Shown one piece after another: positions 1 through 7,395 of a DNA stretch of 18,067 nt. How positions within the stretch are numbered: the first letter of the stretch is position 1; each line of letters opens with the position of its first letter. The stretch is from Flavobacteriales bacterium (GTDB taxonomy: Bacteria > Bacteroidota > Bacteroidia > Flavobacteriales > BACL11), in the NCBI GenBank assembly GCA_002728175.1, contig PBVH01000006.1, forward strand, positions 42,153 through 60,219, in the 5' to 3' direction. A program made the translations under genes and the position numbers. A model generated the notes under the pieces. The model ran no database searches, was not told the origin of the DNA, and saw only the letters and a list, made by a program, of their open reading frames with translations.

Positions 1-2
1 AA

Positions 3-752
3 ATGGGAAGAGCATTTGAATTTAGAAAAGCACGAAAGCTTAAGCGCTGGTCAAAAATGTCCAAAACATTTACTAGAATTGGAAAAGATATTGTTATAGC
101 AGTTAAAGAAGGTGGAGGAGATCCAGATACAAACTCTAGATTAAGGCAGGTTATGCAAAATGCTAAAAATGCTAATATGCCCAAAGAAAATGTTTTACGA
201 GCTATTAAAAAAGCCAACAGTAAAGATGTTGCAAATTATAATGAAATTAGTTTAGAAGGCTATGCTTCTAATGGAATTGCTGTTTTCATAGAATGTGCAA
301 CAAATAATAATAACCGGACGGTAGCTGATGTTAGATCTTATTTTAGCAAAACTAATGGTGAACTGGGTAAAAATGGTTCTTTGGAATTTATATTTGATAG
401 AAAAGGTGTATTTACTGTTTTAAAAGAAAACATAAAAATAAATTTAGAGGATTTTGAAATGGAGCTTATTGATGGTGGATTAGAGGAGTTTTATGAAGAA
501 GAAGACATTGTTACAATAATATGTGATTATTTAGATTTTAATAATATGCAACACAAGATAGAAAGCTTGAACACATGTGTTGAAAAATCTGAACTTCAAA
601 GATTTCCTAAATCAACTAAAAAAATTTCTGCCAATGATGCAAAAGATGTTTTAAAACTGTTAGATTTGCTTGAAGACAATGATGATGTTCAAAATGTATT
701 TCATAATATGGAGATGACTGAAGAAATGTTAAATTTAATTAACTCTAAATGA
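3..752 (+). CDS. yebC: YebC/PmpR family protein (probable transcriptional or translational regulator)
   Basis: This is a 249-residue member of the YebC/PmpR/TACO1 family. The N-terminus shows the family's basic signature: MGRAFEFRKARK, then a Lys/Arg-rich run and GKDIVIAVKEGGGDP at about residues 27-41. It continues with NSRLRQVMQNAKNANMP and the conserved EGYASNGIAVFIECATNN region near residues 84-103. Length is typical for the family. Members bind DNA as transcription regulators or, in the YebC2/TACO1 branch, help ribosomes through proline-rich stretches; the sequence alone does not decide which. The ATG lies two bases from the window edge, so promoter and upstream neighbour are unseen. Its stop overlaps the purD start in an ATGA arrangement, implying co-transcription and translational coupling. 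The C-terminal third is acidic. Family assignment is secure; molecular role is not. Confidence 0.93.
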   Translation: MGRAFEFRKARKLKRWSKMSKTFTRIGKDIVIAVKEGGGDPDTNSRLRQVMQNAKNANMPKENVLRAIKKANSKDVANYNEISLEGYASNGIAVFIECATNNNNRTVADVRSYFSKTNGELGKNGSLEFIFDRKGVFTVLKENIKINLEDFEMELIDGGLEEFYEEEDIVTIICDYLDFNNMQHKIESLNTCVEKSELQRFPKSTKKISANDAKDVLKLLDLLEDNDDVQNVFHNMEMTEEMLNLINSK

Positions 753-2020
753 ATGTGTTAATATTAGGTAGCGGAGGTAGAGAAAACGCCTTTGCGTGGA
801 AAATTGCTAAAAGCAGCTCCTGCGGTCAACTGTATATTTGTCCAGGAAATGCTGGAACACGTCTTATTGGAAAAAACATAAATATTTCTTTAGCTAATTT
901 TGATGAAATAAAAACATTTGTATTAAATAAGAATATAGAAATGGTAATTGTTGGGCCAGAAGATCCACTTGTAAATGGAATTTATGATTTTTTCAAACAA
1001 GATGATTTATTAAAAAAAATATCTGTTATTGGCCCATCAAAAAAAGGAGCTCAGCTTGAAGGAAGCAAAAAATTTGCTAAAGAGTTTATGCTTCGTAATT
1101 CTATACCCACAGCAAAATACAAATCATTTGATAAAAGTAATTTGTCAGATGGTTTTAACTTTTTAGAATCACTAGAGAGTCCTTACGTTCTCAAGGCTGA
1201 TGGACTAGCTGCAGGAAAAGGAGTGGTTATTATTAATGATGTTGAAGAAGCAAAAAAAGAGTTGTCTTCAATGATTTTAGATGGTAAATTTGGTTGTGCT
1301 TCCAGAACGGTTGTTATTGAAGAGTTTTTAGATGGTATTGAGATGTCTGTGTTTATATTAACAGATGGTGAGTCATACAAAATTCTTCCATCAGCTAAAG
1401 ATTACAAGCAAATTGGTGAGAATAATACCGGTCTAAATACCGGAGGAATGGGTGCTATATCTCCTGTTCCTTTTTTAGACAGATTTTATCTGGAAAAGAT
1501 TGAAAATGAAATAATAAAACCTACTATTTTGGGTTTAAAAAAAGAGAGTATTGAATATGTCGGTTTTATTTTTTTTGGACTTATAAATGTTAACGACGAG
1601 CCTAAAGTAATTGAATACAATGTCCGTATGGGTGATCCTGAAACAGAAGTTGTCATTCCAAGAATAAAATCTGATTTGCTTAATTTGCTTAAAGGAATTA
1701 AAGATGGAACATTTAGTGAAAAAGACTTAAATGTCGATGATGAGGTTGCTGCCACAGTTATGTTAACATCAGGCGGATATCCAGAAAAATATTCTACAGG
1801 TTATGAAATTTCAGGTGTAGAAGATGTAGATAGTAGTATAGTTTTTCATGCTGGAACAAAATTTGAAAATGAAAAGCTAATTACTAGCGGAGGAAGAGTA
1901 ATGTCAATTACTTCTTTTGGAAAAACAATGGAGGATGCACTAAAAAATTCTTACGAATCGGTTAGCAAAATTAATTTTAAAGGCAAGTATTACAGAACTG
2001 ATATTGGATTCGATTTATGA
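749..2020 (+). CDS. purD: phosphoribosylamine--glycine ligase (GAR synthetase)
   Basis: PurD joins 5-phosphoribosylamine to glycine with ATP, the second step of de novo purine synthesis, in the cytoplasm. The 423-residue length is normal for monofunctional bacterial PurD. Visible landmarks are the N-terminal LILGSGGRE nucleotide-like loop (residues 4-12), GPEDPL near 69-74, and IGPSKKGAQLEGSKKFAKEF (94-113) opening the ATP-grasp region. Also present are KADGLAAGKGVV (149-160), NTGLNTGGMGA (226-236) and the metal/ATP site NVRMGDPETE (291-300). The start overlaps the yebC stop (ATGA), so it should be translated by coupling. It is not fused to purM or purN. The 3' end overlaps the end of a small convergent gene by six bases. 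purQ of the same pathway lies about 1.2 kb downstream, beyond two membrane-protein genes. Confidence 0.97.
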   Translation: MNVLILGSGGRENAFAWKIAKSSSCGQLYICPGNAGTRLIGKNINISLANFDEIKTFVLNKNIEMVIVGPEDPLVNGIYDFFKQDDLLKKISVIGPSKKGAQLEGSKKFAKEFMLRNSIPTAKYKSFDKSNLSDGFNFLESLESPYVLKADGLAAGKGVVIINDVEEAKKELSSMILDGKFGCASRTVVIEEFLDGIEMSVFILTDGESYKILPSAKDYKQIGENNTGLNTGGMGAISPVPFLDRFYLEKIENEIIKPTILGLKKESIEYVGFIFFGLINVNDEPKVIEYNVRMGDPETEVVIPRIKSDLLNLLKGIKDGTFSEKDLNVDDEVAATVMLTSGGYPEKYSTGYEISGVEDVDSSIVFHAGTKFENEKLITSGGRVMSITSFGKTMEDALKNSYESVSKINFKGKYYRTDIGFDL

Positions 2021-2191
2021 AGATGCGTGTTCCTCATTATTTTTTCTATGCTTTAGCATTTGTAACGTCCATACAACCAAAAACACAAAAATAATTACTA
2101 TATACAAATAGTTAACTGAATTTCCTAGCATCTCAATATATTTAAAAATAAATTGAAAAAAATCAGCTATAGCATACCAAATCTTATCCAT
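2015..2191 (-). CDS. small single-pass membrane protein, DUF6341-like
   Basis: Reading the minus strand from ATG at 2191 gives an uninterrupted 58-residue protein ending in TAA at 2015. It starts MDKIWYAIADFFQFIFKYIEM, has one strongly hydrophobic segment at about residues 29-41 (LYIVIIFVFLVVW), and ends in a charged tail (KHRKNNEEHASS). From memory this pattern, and its position directly after purD and next to a DUF6427 gene, match the flavobacterial DUF6341 family of unknown function. A -7 like box stands about 20 bases upstream, and the ATG is preceded by a run of A on the coding strand. Oddly, it is convergent with purD (six-base overlap) and divergent from DUF6427, whereas I would expect co-orientation. 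Function is unknown; the domain assignment is a recollection. Confidence 0.7.
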   Translation of the reverse strand: MDKIWYAIADFFQFIFKYIEMLGNSVNYLYIVIIFVFLVVWTLQMLKHRKNNEEHASS

Positions 2192-2211
2192 TTTTTTTTT
2201 ATTTACAAATA

Positions 2212-2219
2212 CAAAACTA
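2212..2219 (-). promoter_or_regulatory. candidate -7 box (TAGTTTTG) for the DUF6341-like gene
   Basis: On the minus strand this octamer fits the Bacteroidota -7 consensus TAnnTTTG exactly. It lies 20 bases before the ATG at 2191. Upstream TTG triplets occur at spacings of 12 and 16 bases, shorter than the usual 19-21, so the -33 part is weak. Confidence 0.35.
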
Positions 2220-2240
2220 AATAATTATTTTCAAACAATA

Positions 2241-3170
2241 ATGCTACTTCGCCACCTAATAAACCCCAAACCTTATATCATTGTTGTTTTTATTATGATT
2301 TGGTGTTTGATAATGTTCGCTCCTTTAGCTTACAGTCCATTCGATAGTTTGTTCAAGCACGAATGGTTATCGCCTTTTTTTATATGTTTATTAAGCTTGC
2401 TTTTGCCCGCTTTTCATGCATTAGGGCTTAATAACTTAGTTTGTGAAAAAAATATAATTAAAAAAAATAATTTAATTACTGGATTTGTATATCTATTTTT
2501 TTGTATTCCTTTTTATGATTGTGTTAACGAGTGGTTTATTTCATTTTTTTTATTATTCTTTTTAAAATATCTTTTTGATTGTTATCAAAAAGATGATCCA
2601 TTTGGACAAATTTTTAACTCTGGTTTAATTATTGGTTTATTAACTCTAATACACCCTAATGTGTTAGTTTTTACATTTATGATAATTGTAACTTGTTTAA
2701 ATTTTGGAAACATATCATTTCGAATAATGCTATCTTATTTAATTGGAATGCTAGTGCCTGTGATTTTTTATGTTTGCTATCTATTAATGTTTGAATATGA
2801 TTTTCCTTTTTTTAAAATTAATTTTTCATATAATCTAAAATTACCTGCCTTAAATAAAAATGAAATTTCAAAAATTTTTTGGCTATCCATTGTTTTCATT
2901 ATTAGTTTATTGTCTATATATGAACTTTATAAGTGGCTATATAAAAAAAGCCTGCAATCAAGAAAAAGTTTTATAATTATATTTTTTTATACGATACTAA
3001 CTTTTGTGTTTTTTCTTGATTCATTTAAATATGGCTACTTAATTATTGCACCGTTAAGTATAATCGTCGGAAATTATTTTACGTATACAAAAAGACGCTC
3101 TTTAGCGAATATTTTATTTTTGATGTTTTTAGTAACTTCTATTTTTTACAGAGTTTCTATTGTTTTTTAA
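2241..3170 (+). CDS. polytopic membrane protein, DUF6427-like
   Basis: This is a 309-residue, very hydrophobic protein with about nine or ten predicted membrane segments by eye (near residues 12-31, 44-63, 79-93, 97-114, 127-150, 158-184, 212-230, 243-260, 263-281 and 288-305). A cytosolic-looking motif LKYLFDCYQKDDPFGQIFNS (108-127), followed by a segment containing LIHPN, resembles the conserved centre of flavobacterial DUF6427 proteins as I remember them. No catalytic motif can be named. In many Flavobacteriia, by recollection, this gene follows purD, DUF6341 and upp; upp is absent here. It ends 22 bases before purQ, which has its own candidate promoter. The ATG chosen gives a short charged N-terminus before the first membrane segment. 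Function is unknown. Confidence 0.8.
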   Translation: MLLRHLINPKPYIIVVFIMIWCLIMFAPLAYSPFDSLFKHEWLSPFFICLLSLLLPAFHALGLNNLVCEKNIIKKNNLITGFVYLFFCIPFYDCVNEWFISFFLLFFLKYLFDCYQKDDPFGQIFNSGLIIGLLTLIHPNVLVFTFMIIVTCLNFGNISFRIMLSYLIGMLVPVIFYVCYLLMFEYDFPFFKINFSYNLKLPALNKNEISKIFWLSIVFIISLLSIYELYKWLYKKSLQSRKSFIIIFFYTILTFVFFLDSFKYGYLIIAPLSIIVGNYFTYTKRRSLANILFLMFLVTSIFYRVSIVF

Positions 3171-3172
3171 TG

Positions 3173-3180
3173 TACATTTG
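3173..3180 (+). promoter_or_regulatory. candidate -7 box (TACATTTG) for purQ
   Basis: The octamer matches TAnnTTTG exactly and ends 12 bases before the purQ ATG, which would give a very short leader of roughly six bases. No TTG stands at the usual spacing upstream, so the -33 half is not supported. Confidence 0.4.
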
Positions 3181-3192
3181 TAAAAAATTTAT

Positions 3193-3882
3193 ATGAAATT
3201 TGGTGTTGTAATATTTCCTGGTTCAAATTGTGACATGGACATGATACATGTAATAAAAAACATATTACATAAAGAGGTTGTTAAACTTTGGCACAAAAAT
3301 ACAGATTTACAAGAAGTTGACTGTGTTATCCTTCCTGGTGGATTTTCCTATGGAGATTATTTGCGATCAGGAGCAATAGCACAGTTTTCTCCAATTATGA
3401 AAGAGATTATTGGTTTTGCGAATGCAGGGGGGCTTGTTATTGGTATTTGTAATGGGTTTCAAATTTTAACAGAATGTGGTCTCCTTCCTGGCGCCCTTCT
3501 TCATAACAATTCTCATAAATTTATTTGCAAAAATGTTTATTTAAAACAAATTTCGAACAAATCTATAATAACTAGTCTTTCCAAAAAATCAATTTTGAAA
3601 GTTCCAATCGCTCATGCAGAAGGGAGGTTTTATGCTGATGATGAAACAATTAATAATTTAATTAAAAATGACCAAATAATTTTTAAGTACTGCGATGAGG
3701 CTGGAGATGTGAATGATAAATTTAATCCAAACGGATCACTACTTAACATCGCTGGAATTTGTAATTTAGAACGTAACGTTTTTGGTATGATGCCGCATCC
3801 GGAAAGAGCAGCTGACGCTAATTTGTTTAATGAAGATGGAAAAATTTTATTTGATAGTCTCATAAAAAATTTTAAAAACTAA
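3193..3882 (+). CDS. purQ: phosphoribosylformylglycinamidine synthase, glutaminase subunit PurQ
   Basis: PurQ hydrolyses glutamine and channels ammonia to the PurL synthase, forming FGAM in the fourth step of purine synthesis. The 229-residue length is that of the stand-alone subunit. The class I glutamine amidotransferase fold is clear: FPGSNCD near residues 8-14, LPGGFSYGDYLRSGAIA (47-63), the nucleophile elbow GICNGFQ with catalytic Cys86, the HAEGRF segment (141-146), and the catalytic His202-Glu204 in MMPHPERAAD. Stand-alone PurQ implies that PurS and a short PurL are encoded elsewhere, unlike the long single-chain PurL of many Bacteroidota. It follows a membrane-protein gene by 22 bases but carries its own promoter-like box. 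A 380-base gap follows. Confidence 0.96.
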   Translation: MKFGVVIFPGSNCDMDMIHVIKNILHKEVVKLWHKNTDLQEVDCVILPGGFSYGDYLRSGAIAQFSPIMKEIIGFANAGGLVIGICNGFQILTECGLLPGALLHNNSHKFICKNVYLKQISNKSIITSLSKKSILKVPIAHAEGRFYADDETINNLIKNDQIIFKYCDEAGDVNDKFNPNGSLLNIAGICNLERNVFGMMPHPERAADANLFNEDGKILFDSLIKNFKN

Positions 3883-4262
3883 ACTTACATATAGTTTCAA
3901 AATTAGATAAACTTAATTTTTGGTGTTATAAAAGTGCATTACTACAATTTTTTTTAATAACTCTGTAAAATCCATTTTGTTTTTTTTTTTAACAATTTAA
4001 GTTAATAAATATTTTTGTTTTTTGCCTACTCAAAATTGGACTTTTAAATTATAAATTAAATATTTGTGCTGTTGTTTATCAATATTCCATTTTGCTAAAT
4101 ATAACTATACTTAATGTAAATGAATTTAGTAAGCTGGGCATCAATTTTTATAAAACGTATTTTATTATTAGCAATAAATTGTTAATAAAGAAAAGAGACG
4201 CGTTGTTTATAAATCTTGTTAAGTTGTAACTTTAGTTTTTAAAATTTATTTTAAGTAATATT
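3883..4262 (+). other. long non-coding region upstream of nrdBA
   Basis: This is the longest gene-free stretch of a window where most gaps are under 70 bases. It is extremely AT-rich, with an 11-T run at 3980-3990. I see no convincing open reading frame, tRNA or strong hairpin with a T-tract. A TAnnTTTG match (TATTTTTG) sits at 4010-4017, far from nrdB. A 12-base interrupted palindrome, AAGTTGTAACTT, lies at 4221-4232 near the gene. I see no NrdR box resembling acaCwAtATaTwGtgt. It probably holds the nrd promoter and control sites, which is inference from position. Confidence 0.5.
4203..4234 (+). promoter_or_regulatory. weak candidate promoter for nrdBA
   Basis: TTG at 4203-4205 and TAACTTTA at 4227-4234 are separated by 21 bases. 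The second element differs from TAnnTTTG only in its last base. Transcription would start near 4240, about 22 bases before the nrdB ATG. The interrupted palindrome AAGTTGTAACTT (4221-4232) overlaps the -7 element, as an operator might. Confidence 0.25.
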
Positions 4263-5537
4263 ATGCAAATCCAAGAAATTTTTAAGCGCAATCACAGCAA
4301 AATGCCTTTTCAAATTGAAAAGATTACAGAGGCTGTTTTAAAAGCAATGTTATCAGTAAAAAATGGATCTCCTAAAGACGCAGAGGAAATTGCAAACAAA
4401 GTTTGCTCCAATTTAAATGAAAGAAGAGCTAGTATACCGAACTATGTTCCAAATGTTGAAGAGATTCAAGACTTAGTTGAACAAACTTTAATGAAAAGTG
4501 AGTTTTTAGATGTTGCAAAAGCATATATACTTTATAGAAATATTCAAGCGAAAAAAAGACAAAGAAATATTTTTGAAAGAAGAATTACTCTTAAACCATT
4601 TGAATATCCAGAACTCTATGAATATGTACCTGCTATTAGACACTCTTATTGGATTCATACAGAATTTAATTTTACAAGCGATATTCAGGATTTTAAAACA
4701 CATTTAACAGAGGTTGAAAGAAATGCAATTAAAAATGCCATGCTTGCAATTTCTCAAATTGAAGTTGCTGTAAAAAGTTTTTGGGGAGACATTTATCATA
4801 AAATACCTAAACCAGAAGTTGGCGCTGTTGGCTCAACTTTTGCCGAAAGCGAAGTGAGGCATACGGATGCTTATTCTCACTTGATTGAAATATTAGGTCT
4901 AAATACCGAGTTTAAAAATTTGAAGAAGAATCCTGTGATAATGAAAAGAGTACGCTATCTAGATGCGGCACTTGTTAGTTCAAAAAGTGAAAACGACAAA
5001 GAATACACGGAAGCAATATTGTTGTTCTCATTATTTATTGAACATGTGTCTTTATTTTCACAGTTTTTAATAATAATGGCCTTCAATAAACATAAAAACA
5101 TGCTTAAAGGCATTTCAAATGTTGTTGAAGCAACATCAAAAGAAGAGCAAATTCATGGTGATTTTGGTATTGATTTAATTAAAATAATTAGAAAAGAAAA
5201 CCCTGAATGGTTTGATGTCAAATACGAATTCAAGGTGCAAAGCATGTGTAAAGCCGCATACGAAGCTGAAAGCGCAATTATAGACTGGATTTTTGAAAAA
5301 GGAGAAGTTGATTTCTTACCGAAAAATCAAATTAAAGAATTTATAAAAGATAGATTTAACAGATCATTGTCAAGTATTGGAGTGAAAGAAGTGTTTGAAA
5401 CAGATTCCAACATATTAAATGAAACTGAATGGTTTAATGATGAAATTATCGGAACCAAACATGTTGATTTTTTTGTTAAAAGATCTATTAATTACAGTAA
5501 AAAAACTCAAAGTATAACCGCTCAAGACTTATTTTAA
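4263..5537 (+). CDS. nrdB: ribonucleotide reductase small subunit with N-terminal ATP-cone (likely class Id)
   Basis: NrdB generates the oxidant that NrdA uses to reduce ribonucleotides. At 424 residues it is about 100 longer than ordinary NrdB. Residues 1 to about 100 form an ATP-cone, with the signature IFKRNHSKMPFQIEKITEAV (6-25) and a helix run to about residue 97. The ferritin-like core follows. Metal ligands by hand alignment are Glu167, Glu197, His200, Glu260, Glu295 and His298, with Tyr204 at the radical-tyrosine position; the first ligand is Glu where E. coli has Asp84. The C-terminus (QDLF) would dock on NrdA. The ATP-cone on NrdB is known from Leeuwenhoekiella blandensis, where dATP drives inhibitory oligomerisation. 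Such proteins are related to dimanganese class Id enzymes that do not rely on a Tyr radical; this is recollection. nrdA follows after three bases. Confidence 0.95.
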   Translation: MQIQEIFKRNHSKMPFQIEKITEAVLKAMLSVKNGSPKDAEEIANKVCSNLNERRASIPNYVPNVEEIQDLVEQTLMKSEFLDVAKAYILYRNIQAKKRQRNIFERRITLKPFEYPELYEYVPAIRHSYWIHTEFNFTSDIQDFKTHLTEVERNAIKNAMLAISQIEVAVKSFWGDIYHKIPKPEVGAVGSTFAESEVRHTDAYSHLIEILGLNTEFKNLKKNPVIMKRVRYLDAALVSSKSENDKEYTEAILLFSLFIEHVSLFSQFLIIMAFNKHKNMLKGISNVVEATSKEEQIHGDFGIDLIKIIRKENPEWFDVKYEFKVQSMCKAAYEAESAIIDWIFEKGEVDFLPKNQIKEFIKDRFNRSLSSIGVKEVFETDSNILNETEWFNDEIIGTKHVDFFVKRSINYSKKTQSITAQDLF

Positions 5538-5540
5538 GAC

Positions 5541-7334
5541 ATGCAAAACACAAAAACAGATTTAGCAAATAACCAATCTTTGGAAAATAAAAAGAATTCA
5601 GAATATGAGTATCTACTTGAAGCGAGATCAAAAGCGGTAAACACAAAGAAAGAAAACACCAGTTTTACTTGGTTAACTGAACATAGTAGAAATTTTTTAG
5701 CAGCTGGTTATGTTGCAGAAGGTATTAAAGCAGAAGAAAGGATCAGAGAGATTGCCAACAGAGCCGAAGAAATATTAAAGTTACCTGGATTTAGTGATAA
5801 ATTTTTTAACTACATGGATAAAGGCTATTATTCCCTTTCATCGCCAGTATGGTCAAATTTTGGAAAAAAAAGAGGCCTTCCTATTAGCTGTTTTGGGTCA
5901 AATGTTGCCGACGATATGGGTAATATTTTATATACCCAATCAGAAGTAGGCATGATGTCAAAACTTGGTGGAGGAACATCTGGATATTTTGGTAATATTA
6001 GACATCGAGGTGCAAGTGTTAAAGATAATGGTGAAGCATCCGGTTCGGTACACATTATGCAATTATTTGAAACTATGGTTGATGTGGTTAGTCAGGGGTC
6101 TGTTCGTAGAGGTCGTTTTTCTCCTTATTTACCAGTTGAACACCCAGATATTTTAGAGTTCCTTGATATTGGAACTGAAGGAAATCCGATACAAGAACTC
6201 ACTCATGGTGTTTCTGTTACTGACAAATGGCTACAAGAAATGATTGATGGAGATGTGGAAAAGCGTACAATATGGGCAAAAGTACTTCAAAGGAGAGGGG
6301 AAATTGGTTACCCATATATATTCTTTAAAGATAATGCTAATAATGGAGCGCCAGAAGTTTATAAGAGGAACAACTATACAGTAAATGCAAGTAATTTATG
6401 TACTGAGATAATGTTGCCGTCAAATGATAAATGGTCTTTTGTTTGTTGTCTTTCATCTCTTAATGTTTTACATTATGACGAGTGGAAAAATACAGACGCC
6501 GTTGAAACTATGATATATTTTTTAGACGCTGTAATAAGTGAATTTGTTGAAAAATTAGATGTTTATAAAAATTCTTCTGATTTAGACGATCAGCAGACCT
6601 TCTTGTTCATGAAAAGAGCATATAACTTTGCGAAAGATCATAGGGCCCTAGGTTTAGGAGTGTTAGGTTGGCACTCATTATTACAATCTAAGATGTTTTC
6701 ATTTAACAGTCAAGAGGCTTATAATTTAAATACAGAAATATTTAAATTTATAAAAATCAAATCCTATGAAGCGTCGGCAAAATTAGCAGATATGTACGGA
6801 GAGCCAAAAGTGTTAAAAGGATCCGGAAGAAGAAACACTACATTAAATGCTATTGCACCAACAACATCATCTGCTTTCATTCTTGGACAAGTTTCTCAGG
6901 GAATTGAGCCTATTTGGTCAAACATTTATGTTAAAGATATCGCAAAAACCAAATCAACAATTAAAAATCCTTTTTTAGTTAGATTACTTGAAGCAAAAGG
7001 AAAAAACACACAAGATGTGTGGCGAAATATTAGAGATAAAGACGGATCGGTTCAACATTTAGATTTTTTATCTGATCATGAAAAAGATGTATTTAAAACC
7101 TATGCTGAGATCGATCAAATGGATATAATTTATCAAGCGGCGAATAGACAGAACTATATTGACCAAGGACAGTCAGTGAATCTCATGGTTCACCCAAGCA
7201 TGCCAACAAAAGATATTAACAAATTATATATAACAGCATGGAAGCTTGGTTTAAAATCTTTATACTATCAACACAGCATGAACGCAGCACAACAATTTAA
7301 ACAAAAGAAAGAATGTGCTTCATGCGAAGCCTAA
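5541..7334 (+). CDS. nrdA: ribonucleoside-diphosphate reductase large (catalytic) subunit lacking an ATP-cone
   Basis: NrdA reduces ribonucleoside diphosphates to deoxy forms. The 597-residue chain is short because it starts close to the catalytic domain and has no ATP-cone, which sits on NrdB instead. Active-site residues can be placed by comparison with E. coli: redox Cys117 (in PISCFGS), thiyl-radical Cys287 within NLCTEI together with Asn285 and Glu289, redox partner Cys302, the radical-transfer tyrosine pair Tyr575-Tyr576 (LYYQHSM), and the C-terminal shuttle pair Cys592/Cys595 (ECASCEA). All expected catalytic residues are present. It begins three bases after nrdB and is certainly co-transcribed. 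No nrdI, nrdH or glutaredoxin gene follows; the next gene is an unrelated lipoprotein 61 bases on. Electrons must come from a thioredoxin or glutaredoxin encoded elsewhere. Confidence 0.97.
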   Translation: MQNTKTDLANNQSLENKKNSEYEYLLEARSKAVNTKKENTSFTWLTEHSRNFLAAGYVAEGIKAEERIREIANRAEEILKLPGFSDKFFNYMDKGYYSLSSPVWSNFGKKRGLPISCFGSNVADDMGNILYTQSEVGMMSKLGGGTSGYFGNIRHRGASVKDNGEASGSVHIMQLFETMVDVVSQGSVRRGRFSPYLPVEHPDILEFLDIGTEGNPIQELTHGVSVTDKWLQEMIDGDVEKRTIWAKVLQRRGEIGYPYIFFKDNANNGAPEVYKRNNYTVNASNLCTEIMLPSNDKWSFVCCLSSLNVLHYDEWKNTDAVETMIYFLDAVISEFVEKLDVYKNSSDLDDQQTFLFMKRAYNFAKDHRALGLGVLGWHSLLQSKMFSFNSQEAYNLNTEIFKFIKIKSYEASAKLADMYGEPKVLKGSGRRNTTLNAIAPTTSSAFILGQVSQGIEPIWSNIYVKDIAKTKSTIKNPFLVRLLEAKGKNTQDVWRNIRDKDGSVQHLDFLSDHEKDVFKTYAEIDQMDIIYQAANRQNYIDQGQSVNLMVHPSMPTKDINKLYITAWKLGLKSLYYQHSMNAAQQFKQKKECASCEA

Positions 7335-7361
7335 CTTTACAAAACAAATATCACGAAGTCA

Positions 7362-7373
7362 AATCAATTGATT
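7362..7373. repeat. 12-base perfect palindrome between nrdA and the lipoprotein gene
   Basis: AATCAATTGATT equals its own reverse complement. It lies in the 61-base gap between nrdA and the lipoprotein gene. It is too AT-rich and short to be a convincing terminator; it could be an operator or chance. Confidence 0.3.
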
Positions 7374-7395
7374 AAAAATTGTTTGTTACTTTTAT

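Noticed and set aside
1183..1755. Two open frames antisense to purD
   Set aside because: They are low-complexity Ser/Ile-rich translations inside a well-identified gene, with no start signal.
3881..3897. AAACT...AGTTT hairpin just after purQ as a possible terminator
   Set aside because: The stem is only five A/T-rich pairs with a seven-base loop and no T-tract directly after it.
4070..4085. TTATCAATA as a possible DnaA box upstream of nrdB
   Set aside because: It differs from TTATCCACA at two positions, is single, and the region is AT-rich enough to give such matches by chance.
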